Below, in pieces: positions 33,357 through 45,032 of a DNA stretch of 64,000 nucleotides (position 1 is the stretch's first letter; the number at the start of each line of letters is the position of its first letter). The position numbers were made by a program, and so were the translations under genes. Source of the stretch: Hericium rajendrae (lineage: Eukaryota; Basidiomycota; Agaricomycetes; Russulales; Hericiaceae); contig JAVRDV010000017.1 of the NCBI GenBank assembly GCA_033439255.1, forward strand, positions 186,001 through 250,000, in the 5' to 3' direction. A model generated the notes under the pieces. It searched no databases, was not told where the DNA came from, and worked only from the letters and a program-made list of their open reading frames with translations.

Positions 33357-33516
33357 TGTTTGTCTAAGGTTGGGCGAGGTACGAGCCCAACCCTAGACTG
33401 AGGTCTATGGCCAAAAGCAGAGTTGCGCTGGCAGGCGCCCTCTCATCCCCTACCGCGACGTTCCTGCTCCCCTTCGCTGCTACGCCCCCACGTAGTCAGC
33501 GATCTTTTCCTAAAAA
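33356..33516 (+). repeat. Split direct repeat A2
   Basis: Abuts B1, sharing the T at 33356; repeats A1 with about two differences. Confidence 0.92.
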
Positions 33517-34727
33517 CCAACCCGCCCTCCCAACTATCATTCGATGCCAAGCTAGCGATGCCACCCTCCTTCTATGCTGCTCATGACACTTACGTTTACC
33601 TTGACATCTTCGCTTCTCCTATACTTTCCTACCTGGCATCCAGCACAGGCGCCCTCCCCCCACCCCGTCGCTCCCTTATTTAACTCTGTCTCCAAAATTT
33701 TCCTATATCCCACTGTCCACCATGAGCTTCATCCTTCCCCGCAAGTCCAAATTTGACTTACCCATTCAAATACCCCCTTTCTGCAGTCGCACTTGACGTT
33801 CACGTCTGCCTCCTCTCCTGCGACATCAGCCCTCCCCCCAACACGCCCTCCTCCTGGTTCCTCACCTGTCGCCCTGCCCACCCCATCTGCATACACAACA
33901 TCATCCACCTCCATCTCCGCAGCGGACAACCCTCCCTCTTCTTTGCCAAAGTTGAATACGTCCACACCCTCGAGCAACATGCTGTGGAGTTCGCTATCAG
34001 CTTTCCTTTTCCAGATGATACCGAGACTGGGTTATCGGGTTTGGCCTACCTCTCCATGCCGTTAGAATGGGCCATCCTTCCCCAACCTCACAACTCCATC
34101 CATCGTCTCCTCTACGACATCCTTCCTGACTCCCTTCCCAGGCCCAGTGAGAACGCAATGCAGAATCAGCACCTCCCTTGGTCCACCTGTGTCCACATAC
34201 GCCACTACCAGCATGACGCCGCACCAGCCTCGCCCGCCTTGTCGAAAACCAGGAGGGAAGAACTTTATGCCGCATATGTATTCCTCACGGGCCGTGCACC
34301 GCCGTTCCCTCCGGCTCCTCCCCCACATCCTCTTCGGGTCTCCCTTCCGGTGCGCCCTGCCCGGGCCCTCCCTTCGGCACGCTCCGTGCGCCTCTCACTA
34401 CCAGCGCATTCCTCCCGCACGATGGACCCAACACGCACCACTGCTCGCAGCATTGCCCAAGCTCATCCGCTCCGACGCGATTCCCATGCTGCTGCTCCCA
34501 TTGCCTATCCAGCGCAGTCCGTCCCTCGTGCCTTCTAGAAAACAATACGTCCCACATTTTCTTTTCACACTCTGCGATCCTACATTGATATCAGCCACAA
34601 ACCTTTCTGTTGCCTTTCTCGCTCGTTCCACGCATTCGTTTGATACTCGCATTTGGGCCTGAATCGTAGTTTTACCGGTTCGCAGTAGCACCCGCCCCCC
34701 TCTCCCTTTTAGGGGCCCACCCTCCCC

Positions 34728-34928
34728 ATCGCTACTCGCCTGTTCCGGTTTACTTACGCTTCGGGTCGGGAAGCCCCGTGGGCTTTCGCCCATCTCTTTA
34801 CGTTCTTGTCATGTTCATCACGCACCTTTCTTGTATGCGCCTTGCTCCGCTCGAATATCATCTTCTTGACCTTTCGCGTGCACTTCCACCACCTCACATG
34901 CCAAGGTACGTCGCGCTTGTCCATAGAT
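34728..34928 (+). repeat. Split direct repeat B2 (right end)
   Basis: Second copy of B1; the KDZ gene resumes at 34929. Confidence 0.92.
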
Positions 34929-36828
34929 GAAGCTCAGTCGGCATCTCGCTGTATCGTCGGGAAAAGTTCTTGTGATAGGAGCATGCGATGTCGTAGGAGA
35001 TAAGGACAATTTGGATCTGCAGGGCTGTCAACACAAGCGTGGAGAAAAGCGCGTAATCCATGTTGCAATATCTACCAAATAAGTGCGTTAGACCTTGGAT
35101 GGTAATCCGCAGAATGCAATGCTCACCTTTCACCTTTCTGTAAATCCACAATGCTGTGCTTGCAGTAGAAACAGTGTCGCGAGCAGATGACTGCCCCGAC
35201 TCCATTTACGGCAAAATGCTTGAGCGCAGGGATGTTGGCATGGTCTATGGCTGAGTGATTCGAGTTGCAATGCTTGAGCTAAGACGCTATGTCAGTGTCA
35301 ACTCGTGATAGCCAAGCTGATGCACGTCACCTCGGGCTGCTCGATGTAGTCCTTCAGGAAGGTTTGGTAGTCATCTTCCTTGACGAAGTAGCCCGAACCG
35401 GGTGTGAGCTCTTCCTGTTTGTCTATCTTATGTTTCTTCTGCTTCAGCTTGAAATTCACGTCCATGGCGAGAAGCAAGGCATATAGCCATCTATGGTATG
35501 ACAGCGTGAGTAAGGGGTCGTCAGAAAACACAACACCTTGCCTTGTCTCTGGTGGCACATTTTCCCATCCCTCGGGCAAGTTGCGACCAGGCTGAGGACA
35601 TAAAGGACATTCCACAATGTTTTCTCCGGGCTGAGTGCCTCCAATCCCTGCGGGACTCTGTCCTTGACCGCTATGTTTTGTGCTTCGGAGGCTTCGGAAC
35701 CATCACACAGTACATAAGAATTTGACGTATCGGTCCTAAAACGAAATACGGTTAGCATTAGCTGGCGCGTGGAGCAAGAGAAGGGCCGCGGACGCACCCC
35801 ATCGAGGAAGATTCTTGTCGCATCCGTCACCGACTCGAGCGAATGATAGAAATCATAGGCATTTAACTTGCCCTGGAAATTGAGCTTCTGGAATGTCGAC
35901 AACATGCTCAGAGTGACGACAGTGCGAGGACGGCCGAGAGTCGCCGGCATCCATCCGGCCCATAGAAGTTGTTGCCATGGTCGGTACGAGTCGAGTGCAC
36001 TGCAGTCGCAGTACACAATGCGGACAGAATGGAAGCCGGTGATGTCAATAACGTGCAGTAAACCTGCACATGGCTTCGGGTTGGGACATGAGCCTCCGTC
36101 GTGACCAAGCTGGATACAGAGGCCGGCTTCTTGCAAGGAATATCTCTGGAAATGCTTGCCATTCCAGAGCTTATGAAGTCAGACTACGATTTGCGAATGT
36201 CACGATGTAGTCTTACCTGGACTCTGTGCAATGGTATCTGAGCATGCGCCCTGAGAAGACAGTTGACGCAGATAAGACCGCTCGCAATGCAGTCGGTGCA
36301 TCGAGCGATGCCTGGCTCGTCACCGCAGATTCAGCAGGTCACAGGTTCGTCGTCTACTGAAGAGCAGCCTGGGCCTTCTCTCCTCATGAATTCATCAAGA
36401 ATGGTGTTGCGATGTGGCAGCCATTCCACCATGGGATCCACCTGGGATATGTCCAGAACATGTGAGTGTAAAACGTTCAGCCCAGATTCTGGACTTACAC
36501 GAGAGCTATTTCCGCCACGCTTTTGTGCCTGAACAAATTGGGGCATATGCTCCTGCATCCACTCGTCCTGGGTCATAATGGGCTCAATAGGCTCCGGCGG
36601 CAGCATGGCTAGTCTGATCGGTGGAGGGAGATCAGTTTCTTCAACACCATGGACGTGCCGTACTTGTTGGCGTGTGCACTTTCGAGGATCGGAAGGGACA
36701 GAAACCGACTCTACTCGAGTCACAGTCTCTATAACGTCGGAAGTTGTCACATCTCCTGCAGTGGGCGTACTTGACGGAGCGGAGGTCATGAAAACTAGCT
36801 TAGCTGCATTCCCTTTGCGTTTTCCCAT
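34929..36828 (-). CDS. KDZ transposase with CxC2 cluster, N-terminal half (split by Ngaro-type element)
   Basis: Starts at the ATG at 36828 (MGKRKGNAAKLVF), with a Ser/Thr/Val-rich N terminus. The CxC2 cluster lies at about 36360-36050: CGDEPGIARCTDC, ICVNCLLRAH, then after an intron LGHDGGSCPNP and YCDCSALDS. This is followed by LLWAGWMPATLGRPRTVVTL and KLNAYDF, the family hallmark. Further exons at about 35740-35420 (YHRWLYALLLAMDVNFKLK), 35390-35300 and 35070-34929 (ISYDIACSYHKN). One in-frame TGA sits inside the cysteine cluster near 36347. The coding sequence resumes in order at 27847 beyond the Ngaro-type element. It is the same superfamily as the gene at 1-3166 but clearly diverged from it. 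Confidence 0.88.
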
Positions 36829-37176
36829 CTTTTACAGAACCAGAAGGAACGGGAAGCAGGACGACAAGAGAGTGATACAACTGAGTGTGTGAGGAGTTGC
36901 GAATACTGTAGATATCTCGATGAACGAGCCCACTCATGGCGCCTCTGCAAGCCGCCTCTGCAGGCCGCCTGCCATGCAGTCATGTGACGAGCAATATCGA
37001 CGCATCCAAAGGTGCCCAACCGCGATCTCGTAAAGCGGTCGTACTGGTAGTATAGTTACTATGGTAATAACATACAAAGCTATAATTCAAAATCCATAGA
37101 TAGACTTGAATAGTTTACGATTAACACTTCATTGACCAGGTCAGTGTTTGGGAAGGATCGAAGGCTGAAAAATTGC
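36829..37176. other. 5' flank of the second KDZ gene
   Basis: Contains a GCCTCTGCA/GGCCGCCTGC duplication near 36945-36970 and AT-rich DNA near 37050. No gene recognised; terminal repeats of the KDZ element were looked for here and not found. Confidence 0.4.
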
Positions 37177-37730
37177 TCACCATGCACCCGCCCAAATAAT
37201 CGCCCGGTCTTCTGCTGCCCAAGCGAATGCATCAGATCCCTGACGAGCAAGCTCCATCTCTTGCATATATCCAGCGATTATCCTTCGCGAACCATGTACA
37301 TCAATCTCAATCTCAGAGGCGCGTACAGCCTTGAGTTCATCGTGCAGGAATTGGTTCACAATGGTGCAGTAATCTTGACACCAATGCTCTCCACCACAGC
37401 TTTGAATCTCAGCACGCAACTCGGAAACCTTGGCCCAGTGGGCCTCTTCCTCAGTAGCCATGTCGATCGTATAGTTCTCATCGAGCTGGCCTTTTCGGGC
37501 GACCAAGGCATTGGTATATGGCCTACCGGGACAGAGAACATCAACGATGGTTACGATTTATGATTTGTATATAGTTTAGAATGCGTGAACTCACCTACGA
37601 ATGCCATCCCATTCCACATGTCGAACTGCTTCTCGAACGGCTCGCTCTCACTTGCTGACCTTGCGACGGCCTTTTTTTTAATGAAGGTGTTCTGTTTCTT
37701 CGCTTCTCCATGGGGAGTAACACTAAACGG
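37177..37730 (-). CDS. Hypothetical protein, fragmentary gene model
   Basis: Two exons on the minus strand: about 37730-37592 (basic start FIKKKAVARS, then FEKQFDMWNGMAFV), a GTGAGT...GTAG intron of about 70 bp, and 37521-37177 (YTIDMATEEEAHWAKVSELR, GGEHWCQDYC, RRIIAGYMQEMELARQG). It looks alpha-helical and Glu-rich. The true start is not clear and a possible donor (GTGAGC) overlaps the stop, so the gene may extend both ways. Function unknown. Confidence 0.45.
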
Positions 37731-38245
37731 TTATAGTTAAATGGCACTGACAGAGAATTTAGCTAAGTAGAGTCACCGTTTCATGTTGGTGTTGGCTCTT
37801 GTGCACGGTATGAGCATGGGGAAGGAGCACCAGACTCACGCGCGCGGAATCCTCAAGTCCGTAATGCGACTAGCACACCTGCCATGTAATCAACTTCATG
37901 CTTTTGAGCCACAAAAAGTTGCTCGTTTCTGCCATAATTTCGTAGGGTACATGGGGCAAGCATTTTGAAAATTACCAGGTCCTTTCTGTTGTAAACTTAT
38001 TGACTGAATACCCCATGGTTTATCGAACACTGAGAGGTCATCTACGAGATATGCCTCGCTGGGTATTTCTGAGGGTGCCATTACTTCCCTAAGTCCATTC
38101 ACTCTGTCGGATTATTCATACAGTTGGAGTCACAAACAATGTTCGCATTTCGTATGCGACACGATGACATTTCGACATGCTAATTGTACATAGGGACCTA
38201 CAAAAAACATAGGCCCACCCAGGAATGCAGGCGGCAGCAGGAGAC
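37731..38245. other. Intergenic, nothing firmly recognised
   Basis: A short open stretch on the minus strand (38102-37896, VMAPSEIPSEAYLVDDLSVF) may be an upstream exon of the preceding gene; the evidence is weak. Confidence 0.3.
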
Positions 38246-39361
38246 CTACTCCTCATTCTCATGCAGCCAGGCAAGCACGCCAGTGTACGAGCGGAAGCTC
38301 TTGTACTTGGCACCGTGATAATTGATTACCTGCACGGAGGCTTCGGCCCTGGAGAGCGATCATGAGGGAATGCAAGCCACAATGGGCAAACGACGTACCA
38401 GGTTGCAAAGAGCCCAGTCCTTAGGCCACGAGACATGGCATACCACTTAGATGGGGAACCAGGGTCCGTGATGTTAGGGACGTGACTCCCATCAGAGGAG
38501 GACTGGGCATCGTGGAATGTGTCAGTCACTGTGAGGGGAGCAAGATGTTGTGAACATACCGCGGTAGCTGTGGGTGCATGGTCAGCAGCTCCAGCGTGGT
38601 CTTCGCCAACAGCAGTGGCCGTAGCGAGGGGCACACCCGCAGCTTGCTCTCCACCGGCAGTAGTGGCCGTAGCGGGGGGCACATCTGGGCTGTTTCCTTG
38701 GCTGGCCTCAGCCGAGCTGCCTTGGGAAGACGTATTGCTGTCCGTGGCAGGTGCCGGCTCGCCTGGGGCCTGCGCGTCTGCCGTGGCATTGGCACCGATA
38801 TTCATGCCTGCAAGTTGTTCGGCGAGCTGCTGCTGCAGATGGGCCGTCCACACAGCTTGGGCTTCAGCCATCGTAGGATACCTTTGGAAGATGGCCTTAG
38901 GGTATCCAATAACATGGGGGGTGGTGGCATTCCTACAATGCACAACATTAGTTTCGATCTCATAGAAAGATCTGTGACTCACCAGCCTTCCATGATCCCT
39001 GTCCGGCTACCACGCGTCACCACATAGATGCGATTCTGGGCGGACGGTGGAGCAGGAAAGGGCTCTTGCTGACCCGCGGCAGATTCCGCACTGGCGGCAG
39101 ACTCCGCACCAGTGGTAGCATGTGTGCTGTCACCAGGGGTGCTATCTGCAGGCCATCAGGGCATGGACGATCTCGTAAGGCAGGCGATGATCACATACCG
39201 ACGTTGCTAGAGCCAGGAGGAGACGTGGGAGTGGAGGCCTGGCCTTGATCGTCCTGACCGGCTCCCTCAGCACCAGGGCTCTGCATGCCTGCAGCACCCG
39301 CGCCCTGTGCGGATGCAGCGGCAGCGGGAGTGGTAGCAGCAGGCTGGGGGATCTGAGTCAT
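38246..39361 (-). CDS. Protein with two viroplasmin-like (RNase H1 N-terminal type) domains
   Basis: Starts at the ATG at 39361 (MTQIPQPAATTPAAAA) and stops at 38246-38248. Introns, all GT-AG: about 39200-39145, about 38984-38936 and about 38432-38330. The first domain is RIYVVTRGSRTGIMEGW, split by an intron, then HVIGYPKAIFQRYPTMAEAQAVW. The second is KWYAMSRGLRTGLFATW, split by an intron, then YHGAKYKSFRSYTGVLAWL to the end. This (Y/V)-V-x-x-G-x-x-x-G-(I/L)-F-x-x-W ... Y-K-S-F pattern is the viroplasmin/RNase H1 N-terminal fold, which binds RNA:DNA hybrids. An Ala/Pro/Glu low-complexity linker separates the domains; there is no RNase H catalytic domain. Both domains are split by an intron at the same place, which points to internal duplication. 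Role unknown; nucleic-acid binding is inferred. Confidence 0.75.
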
Positions 39362-40078
39362 GAAGTGCTGTTCGAGAGGGAGTGAGGTTGGGGAAAAGCC
39401 CCAGTTCCTCTCTCTTAAATCAATCCAGCACCTTCCTGGATGAAGTGAAAGCCCCCGCTTCGTCTAGGCTCAATCCGAATTCCAGCACCAATAACGAACG
39501 GAGCTCGCTGATAAGAGCTCCTGCACATATGGGAATGCCTTGGACAAAAGATCTTGGCTTCGGTACATGTGCTGTACATGTCAGCACAAAAGCAGACTGT
39601 CGATGTTCGACATCGGACGGACCACGAGTATGTTGCATCCGAAGACGATTCCAGAACAAATGGAAGCCATGGCGCAAGGCGGACGATATCTGCGAACGTT
39701 GCGCTGTGTGAGAAAGGTCCTTATTCGAAGATGGAAATGCCTACCTGAGGCGTGGTGCTGCTCGATGCGTGACTGCCATCGGCCCACCTCCATGCAGTCT
39801 GTAACACTCAAGCAAATCGAGGAAACTTGCAGCCGAAAGAGGCAATGTGAGCTGGACGAGAAGCTGGCGCAAATCAGAAAGATGCCGGAGAGGATCCTAG
39901 CTGGAACAGCATACCTCAACAGATGGTCGTAGCCGGGAAATTGCCCTGGCATGCGCGTACCTGCGCTACTAGAGGAGTGATATTATATTATACTTGGATT
40001 GCAGGGAGGGGGACATAATGATTTTCTCCCTGTTTATTGCCCGTGCATTGCCCGTACTCCCCACCGCTAGTAATCCTC
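39362..40078. other. Divergent intergenic region
   Basis: Lies between the minus-strand viroplasmin-domain gene and the plus-strand gene at 40079. An open stretch at 39540-39932 (+) ends in a charged helix-like tail (LKQIEETCSRKRQCELDEK) but lacks clear support. No TATA box is obvious. Confidence 0.4.
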
Positions 40079-42875
40079 ATGGCTCGTCTTTCTAACCACA
40101 AGGACGGATGGACTACTCCCCCTCAGCGGCAGTTCTTGCACTCTAAGATCCCAGCGCACCACAAGGCCCAGGCTGAGGGGAAGGTGTCAGAACATTGGCT
40201 CGTTCTCTACGCCCAGTGGTTTATGGAGTGGCCAGAGAATGATGTGGTAGTGGAGGGTATCCCTCCTATTTGCAAGGTAAGCTATTGTCTTTCGAGGATG
40301 ACAGCAGTCACTTACGCGTTCCCAGCGCTTGAAGCACTGGTTTAACAACCATTCTCCTCGTGGTGCCGCTAAGCCCCTGACGGTCATGGCTGGCACAAGC
40401 GCTGGCGCCGCATCTGTCCTGAAGGGGGGCAAGAAGATCTTGAATCTTACACGCCAGACGTGTCAGCTCATGGACTATCAGGCTTACATGGCTATCTATT
40501 ATCAGTCTAAGCTCAAGTCCGAGGTTGAGGATGCTTACTGGGTGCACAAGGCGAGCCTCGCTCCAGGGGAGACCCTGAAGGAGGTCGTAGCGTTCCGTAA
40601 CAGCTACGTTTGCCAGAAGCTCAGCATCGAGACCGACGAGGTGAAGGTGGAGGTAGCGGAGTTTATCGAGAAGTCACACAAGAAGGCCAACAGCACCGCG
40701 GATGACGACAGGACGAACAAACTCATGGGTTACCAAGAGTAAGTAATATTCCTATTGAGATTTAATACCGGGACTTACCTCCATTGTAGAGCTATCGAAT
40801 GCATGCCGAGGACGATGACCACCATGATCCAGCAGGTGATGGCCCAGACCGGTGGCATCTGCACTGTCCTATTCGGCATGCCTGAACCGTGCCGCAGAGG
40901 GGAGCTGATTGCATTTTCGTAAGCTCTTATGTTTTGACAGATGGGATCGTACTGATTGTATCCTAGGCTGCATAGCTCGCTGTCTGATGGGAGGACATTC
41001 GAGGCCAGCATGCCAAATTATGCGGAGGCAGTTGAGAAGCCGTTCTTGAAGTTCCTGTGCAGCTACTTTAGTCAGTCGTTTCCTTTTTTGAGCGATAAGA
41101 TACTGATGGGATTGAACAGCGCCTACCATGCACAAGTCCCATGTGTTGGAAGGGACCGTGCCGGGGAGCTCATCTGCTATCGACCATGACCCTTCGACCC
41201 CCGAGACCACTACCTTGTCCAACGACCTGGCATCTACGATCGACCAAGGCCCTTCAACCCCCGAAACCACTACCTCGTCCAACGACCCTGTCGAGAAGGA
41301 CAAGGTCACGGAGGACACCACAGCTGTCGGGCCAGACACATCCATTGAAGTCGAAGGCGTGGGTGCACAGAAAGATAAAGTTGTTGGGGATGAGGACAAG
41401 CATGACGAGGATGAGCGCGATGAGGACAAGCACGATGACGAGGAGGGCGATGACAAGGAGGACAAGGACAAGGAGGATGAGGACGTCATACCCCATACCA
41501 GAAAGTCCCCCGACGAGATCAGGTGCGAAGCCAACATCACTCAGAACCATGCGCTGATGGACCAGTTGGGGATCCTGAATATCAGCAAGCACCTCGGTCC
41601 TGCCGAACGTAAGAAGCGCAAGCCCGGTTGCAAGAACCCCAAGGCCCAGCTTTCACAGCCAGTTCACAGGAGCAATCGAAACAATGGGTGAGTATAGCCA
41701 TCACTCTGATGAGAACTCATGGGCGTAACTGATGAGTTGAACTCCAGCGCCGATCAGCTTGACACAAATGACTGTACTGCTGGCGGTGGCGGTGGCATCA
41801 GCTCCACGGACCAGCAACAGGCAGAGACTGGCACCAGTGTTGAGCAGGGTGTTGAAACGCAGACGGCGCCTTCGAAAAGCCGACGACCATTGGTGACGTT
41901 GAGATGGAAAACTTGACGACTCCCACCAGCGATGAAGGAGGCGAGGTCGGGTCGAAAGACGACGAGACCATGTCGAACGACAATGGAGAAGAGTCCAACA
42001 CGGACGAGATGGAGGTGAGCTGACTACTTGCTTGTTATGATCGAACCGAACTGACGCACCATCAGATTGATGGCCCCACGAGCATTGCGTTAGACGACCG
42101 TGCGCCTGAGTGGGTGTGCATTACGATGGAGTACTTCGCTCAGGTATCTGAGCAGAGAGAATAGAAGCATGCTACGGAGCTCTGGGCTGACATCAAGAAG
42201 GAACTAGGGTACTCGCAGGGTAGAGTGAGTTGTCTTATTACCAGACAGGTGTTGTTACTCACCTATTATCAGGGAAAACAGTACCAATTATCCTCTAACA
42301 ACTGTCCGAACGCAGTTCCTGATTGGTTCAAAGACCACCGCCGCATCGAAAAGCCACCCGTCATCAAGGGTATGAAGAAATATGGCGCGACATGGTGCTT
42401 GTGGTGGCAGGGCATGCAGGCTGATTGGAGGGGGAGATCTTCATGGCCGATGCATCGTCGTCAGACATCCGTCGCAGACTGGGAGGAGTTGCGCAAGAGC
42501 AGGAAGAATGGATTAGTGGTCATCTTAATGTCTCTGTCTTGGTGGATTACCGGCACGAGTGATGCACAAGAGCAGCATGAGGCCGCATCCGTGCTGGAGG
42601 ACGTGGTTTGGGCCCTGGAAGAGATGAAAAGAGCGTTGACCGCGCTTAGATGGTGTAGGGAGTCGTTATTTCTTGAAGACGCAGTTGAAAGGTGCAGGGA
42701 GTACCAGTATTTTCTTGATGGTGTGGTTGTGACTTGCATGTCTGGCTTCGTTGACTCTGACGCGGTTCTGGTTTCCTCACGTGACTCATGTTTCATTTCT
42801 CCTCGTATTACTATTTGCCTCGCAGTCGTAACATTTGCTTGCTGTCTTGCATGTATATGTTCGAAAGGATGTTAG
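40079..42875 (+). CDS. Orphan protein: N-terminal W-T-T domain, acidic linker, Trp-rich C-terminal domain
   Basis: A multi-exon gene from the ATG at 40079 (MARLSNHKDGWTTPPQRQFL). Introns (all near 50 bp): about 40276-40324, 40741-40790, 40920-40967, about 41075-41125, about 41688-41747, 42014-42065 and 42222-42273. The first domain ends in KHWFNNHSP, paralleling KWLSNH in the gene at 6967. An extended Glu/Asp/Lys linker (41280-41490) follows. The last exons have ALDDRAPEWV, then YGATWCLWWQGMQADWRG and NGLVVILMSLSWW, a Trp-rich pattern I recall from agaricomycete orphan proteins. An in-frame TAG near 42163 may be a break. The 3' limit is uncertain: coding quality fades after about 42660. Function unknown; the architecture suggests a nuclear DNA-associated protein. 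Confidence 0.6.
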
Positions 42876-45032
42876 TTACATTGTCTCTGAAATATATAAG
42901 TACATCTGTGGTGCCATTATATACTGAAACAATAAGAAGATTGCACGATAACTCTCCACACAAAAACACGAAGTCATAAGCATGCATAATAGGTGCGCGA
43001 AATAACAGCAAGCACGCGAAGAGTAAATGTGCAAAGGCACGATATATAGGGAGTGGCACATGGACGAAGGTAGCAAGAGCATGAAGAAACTAGCACAAAA
43101 GCACTTACTCATGGTTGCGAGAGCAGTGGCGGGGAGGCACGGCGCTGGAGGGCAGCGCGAGCACAGGAATGCAAAATGCACTTGCAGGCCTCGTCTAAAG
43201 CCCCCATACATCCCAGCGAGGCTGGACGGCGGCAGGTGCAGAAGAGGGCACAGGGGTGGGCGCGGATGCATAGGGGCGGGGCTGTAACGGACGATGGGAG
43301 TCACGCTACGACCGGAGATTCACTATCGAGGGTCGGCGGGCGAGTACGGTGCAGAGGTGTCGAAGACCTCCTAGGGCGCAGGCTAGAGCGTCGCCGAGGA
43401 TTCCTCGATGACAGAAACAAGGGTGATCGACCTTCGAGAGGACCGCGCGTGAGGATTCCTCGTACGCGGTTGTCGAGAGAGTGAGAGGAAAGAGGAGGCG
43501 AGCGATGCTCGCCACGTCGAATCCGAAAGCTGGAGCTTACCTAAGCGGAACGTCAATCGCGCCTTTGCGTCGTCGAAGACGAGAAAGGCGGGGCACTCGA
43601 CTGATCGAGCTGTCGACGTCGCACGAGGGAGAGAGCGAGAGAGGAAAAGAAAACAAGAAACGAGGTAATAGTCAAGAGTGAGTTAGATACATGAGAGCGC
43701 ACGACTTATATACGTTTTCCTCCTCTCGCTTATCCTGCTCGGGTACTTCCCGGCCCGAGCCTGCTGACTCGTGCGCGTCGTCTGATCTCGCCCCGGTCGG
43801 TCCGTGCTGGCGCGTCTTGAGGCTCCTTCCTTATATGGACCGTCCGTCACAGGGGCGGGGCGGGGCGGGCGGGGCGGGATGGGGCGGGGCGGGGCGGGGT
43901 GGGATGGGGCAGGACAGGGCAGGGCGTGCATATGGGACAGGGTGGGGCGGGGATACGTGCGAGCCAGGTGCGGGGTAGCATGAGTGCTGGAACTAGGTGA
44001 GCACAAACACAGGAGCAGAGCGGTTGCGAGCACGGGCGCGGGCAGGTGGGCAGGGCGGGCGGGAGCAGGGTGCCGGGCAGGCAGGAGCAGGGTGCCGAGC
44101 ACCGGAATCGAGAATCGAAAACCGATCGCAACATACCTGAAGCAAGATACCCGACGCACGGTGAGCGGGCACACACGAGCGAAGCAGCAGCCACGGGGCG
44201 GGGCGGGGTGGGAGGCAGGGCAACGACCACCAGAACCCAATTCATGCAGGCGATAGATGCCAGCACTAGTGAGTGCCGGCGAGGGTAAAAGCAGGACGAT
44301 GAGCGGGAGCGGCGGCGGGTGGTGGGCGGCGGGCGGGAGCAGGGGCAGGTGGTGGGCAGGAGCAGCGGCGGCGGGTGGTGGGCAGCGGACAGCGGGAATA
44401 TGGTGGCGTGAGAAATAATGAAGAAGCCGAAAAAAAACAATAAACAAGCCCCAGCGCAGCCTGCGGCACCAAAAGGAGTGTGAGAAGTCATTATATAAGG
44501 TGCCAACAGCCTGCTGTGCCGGTAATATAACATCCTGCAGCAATATCATTACAAACTTCATAGAGTAGCTTGCTGCAGGGAGTATCATATTGATCGGACA
44601 CCAGTTGCTGTACCATACTTATTCAGTTAACCAGCATGGCCCAGCCACACCTGTGCCCTGCATATCATTCATGGTCATGTGCTGGCACGGTACAGCATGG
44701 GCGCAGGGCTGATGCGTGGGTTGTCGTGCAGGCTGACGATGGTATGTTCTGTGGCATTGTTCGCATACTGTTGGCATGCCAGTCTGTGGGCATGTGGTTC
44801 TGAGTGTGGAAGGCTATTGTGCTGGTGGGTTTGCAAGTGCGAGAGCTGTGGAGACAGCATGATGCTGGTGATAAGATAGGTGCCGTGCGAAACCTGCACG
44901 TGTTATGTAAGCAAGCACCCCACCCGACGGCGATGCCTACTGCACCGACGTGCATTGGATACTCGACATTCTGCTTCCTGGCGATGAGTCTATATATGTA
45001 GAACAACAAGTCCCAGGAAGAAATTCAATGAT
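42876..45032. other. GC-skewed, low-complexity stretch without convincing genes
   Basis: 43.85-44.40 kb is dominated by GGGCGGGGC and GGGCAGG runs that hold several frames open on both strands by composition. GAGGATTCCTCG occurs at about 43399 and 43453. TATA-like sequences sit near 43711 (minus) and 44493 (plus). I see no protein motif. It may be the GC-rich body of the enclosing transposon (copy 3) or a separate element. Confidence 0.4.

Larger units (their letters stand above)
27848..34928 (+). mobile_element. Ngaro-type tyrosine-recombinase retrotransposon (DIRS order), recently inserted
   Basis: A retroelement with split direct repeats in the order A1-coding-B1-A2-B2: A1 27848-28007, B1 33156-33356, A2 33356-33516, B2 34728-34928. 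Parts: ORF1 (28126-29070), a Cys/His-rich region near 29600-29868, reverse transcriptase and RNase H (about 30060-31440) and a tyrosine recombinase (31488-33101). By eye A1 and A2 differ at only about two positions and B1 and B2 look identical, so the insertion is very young. It interrupts a KDZ transposase gene and shows no target-site duplication, as expected for recombinase-mediated insertion. It looks largely whole, with at most a few breaks or introns. About 1.2 kb between A2 and B2 has no recognised product. Confidence 0.9.

Noticed and set aside
33753-34538. 261-codon open frame between the A2 and B2 repeats of the Ngaro-type element
   Set aside because: Pro/Ser/His-rich, overlaps other open frames, and no domain is recognisable; left as spacer.
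43840-44420. Long minus-strand open frames
   Set aside because: Runs of GGGCGGGGC-type sequence explain the open frames; no protein motif.
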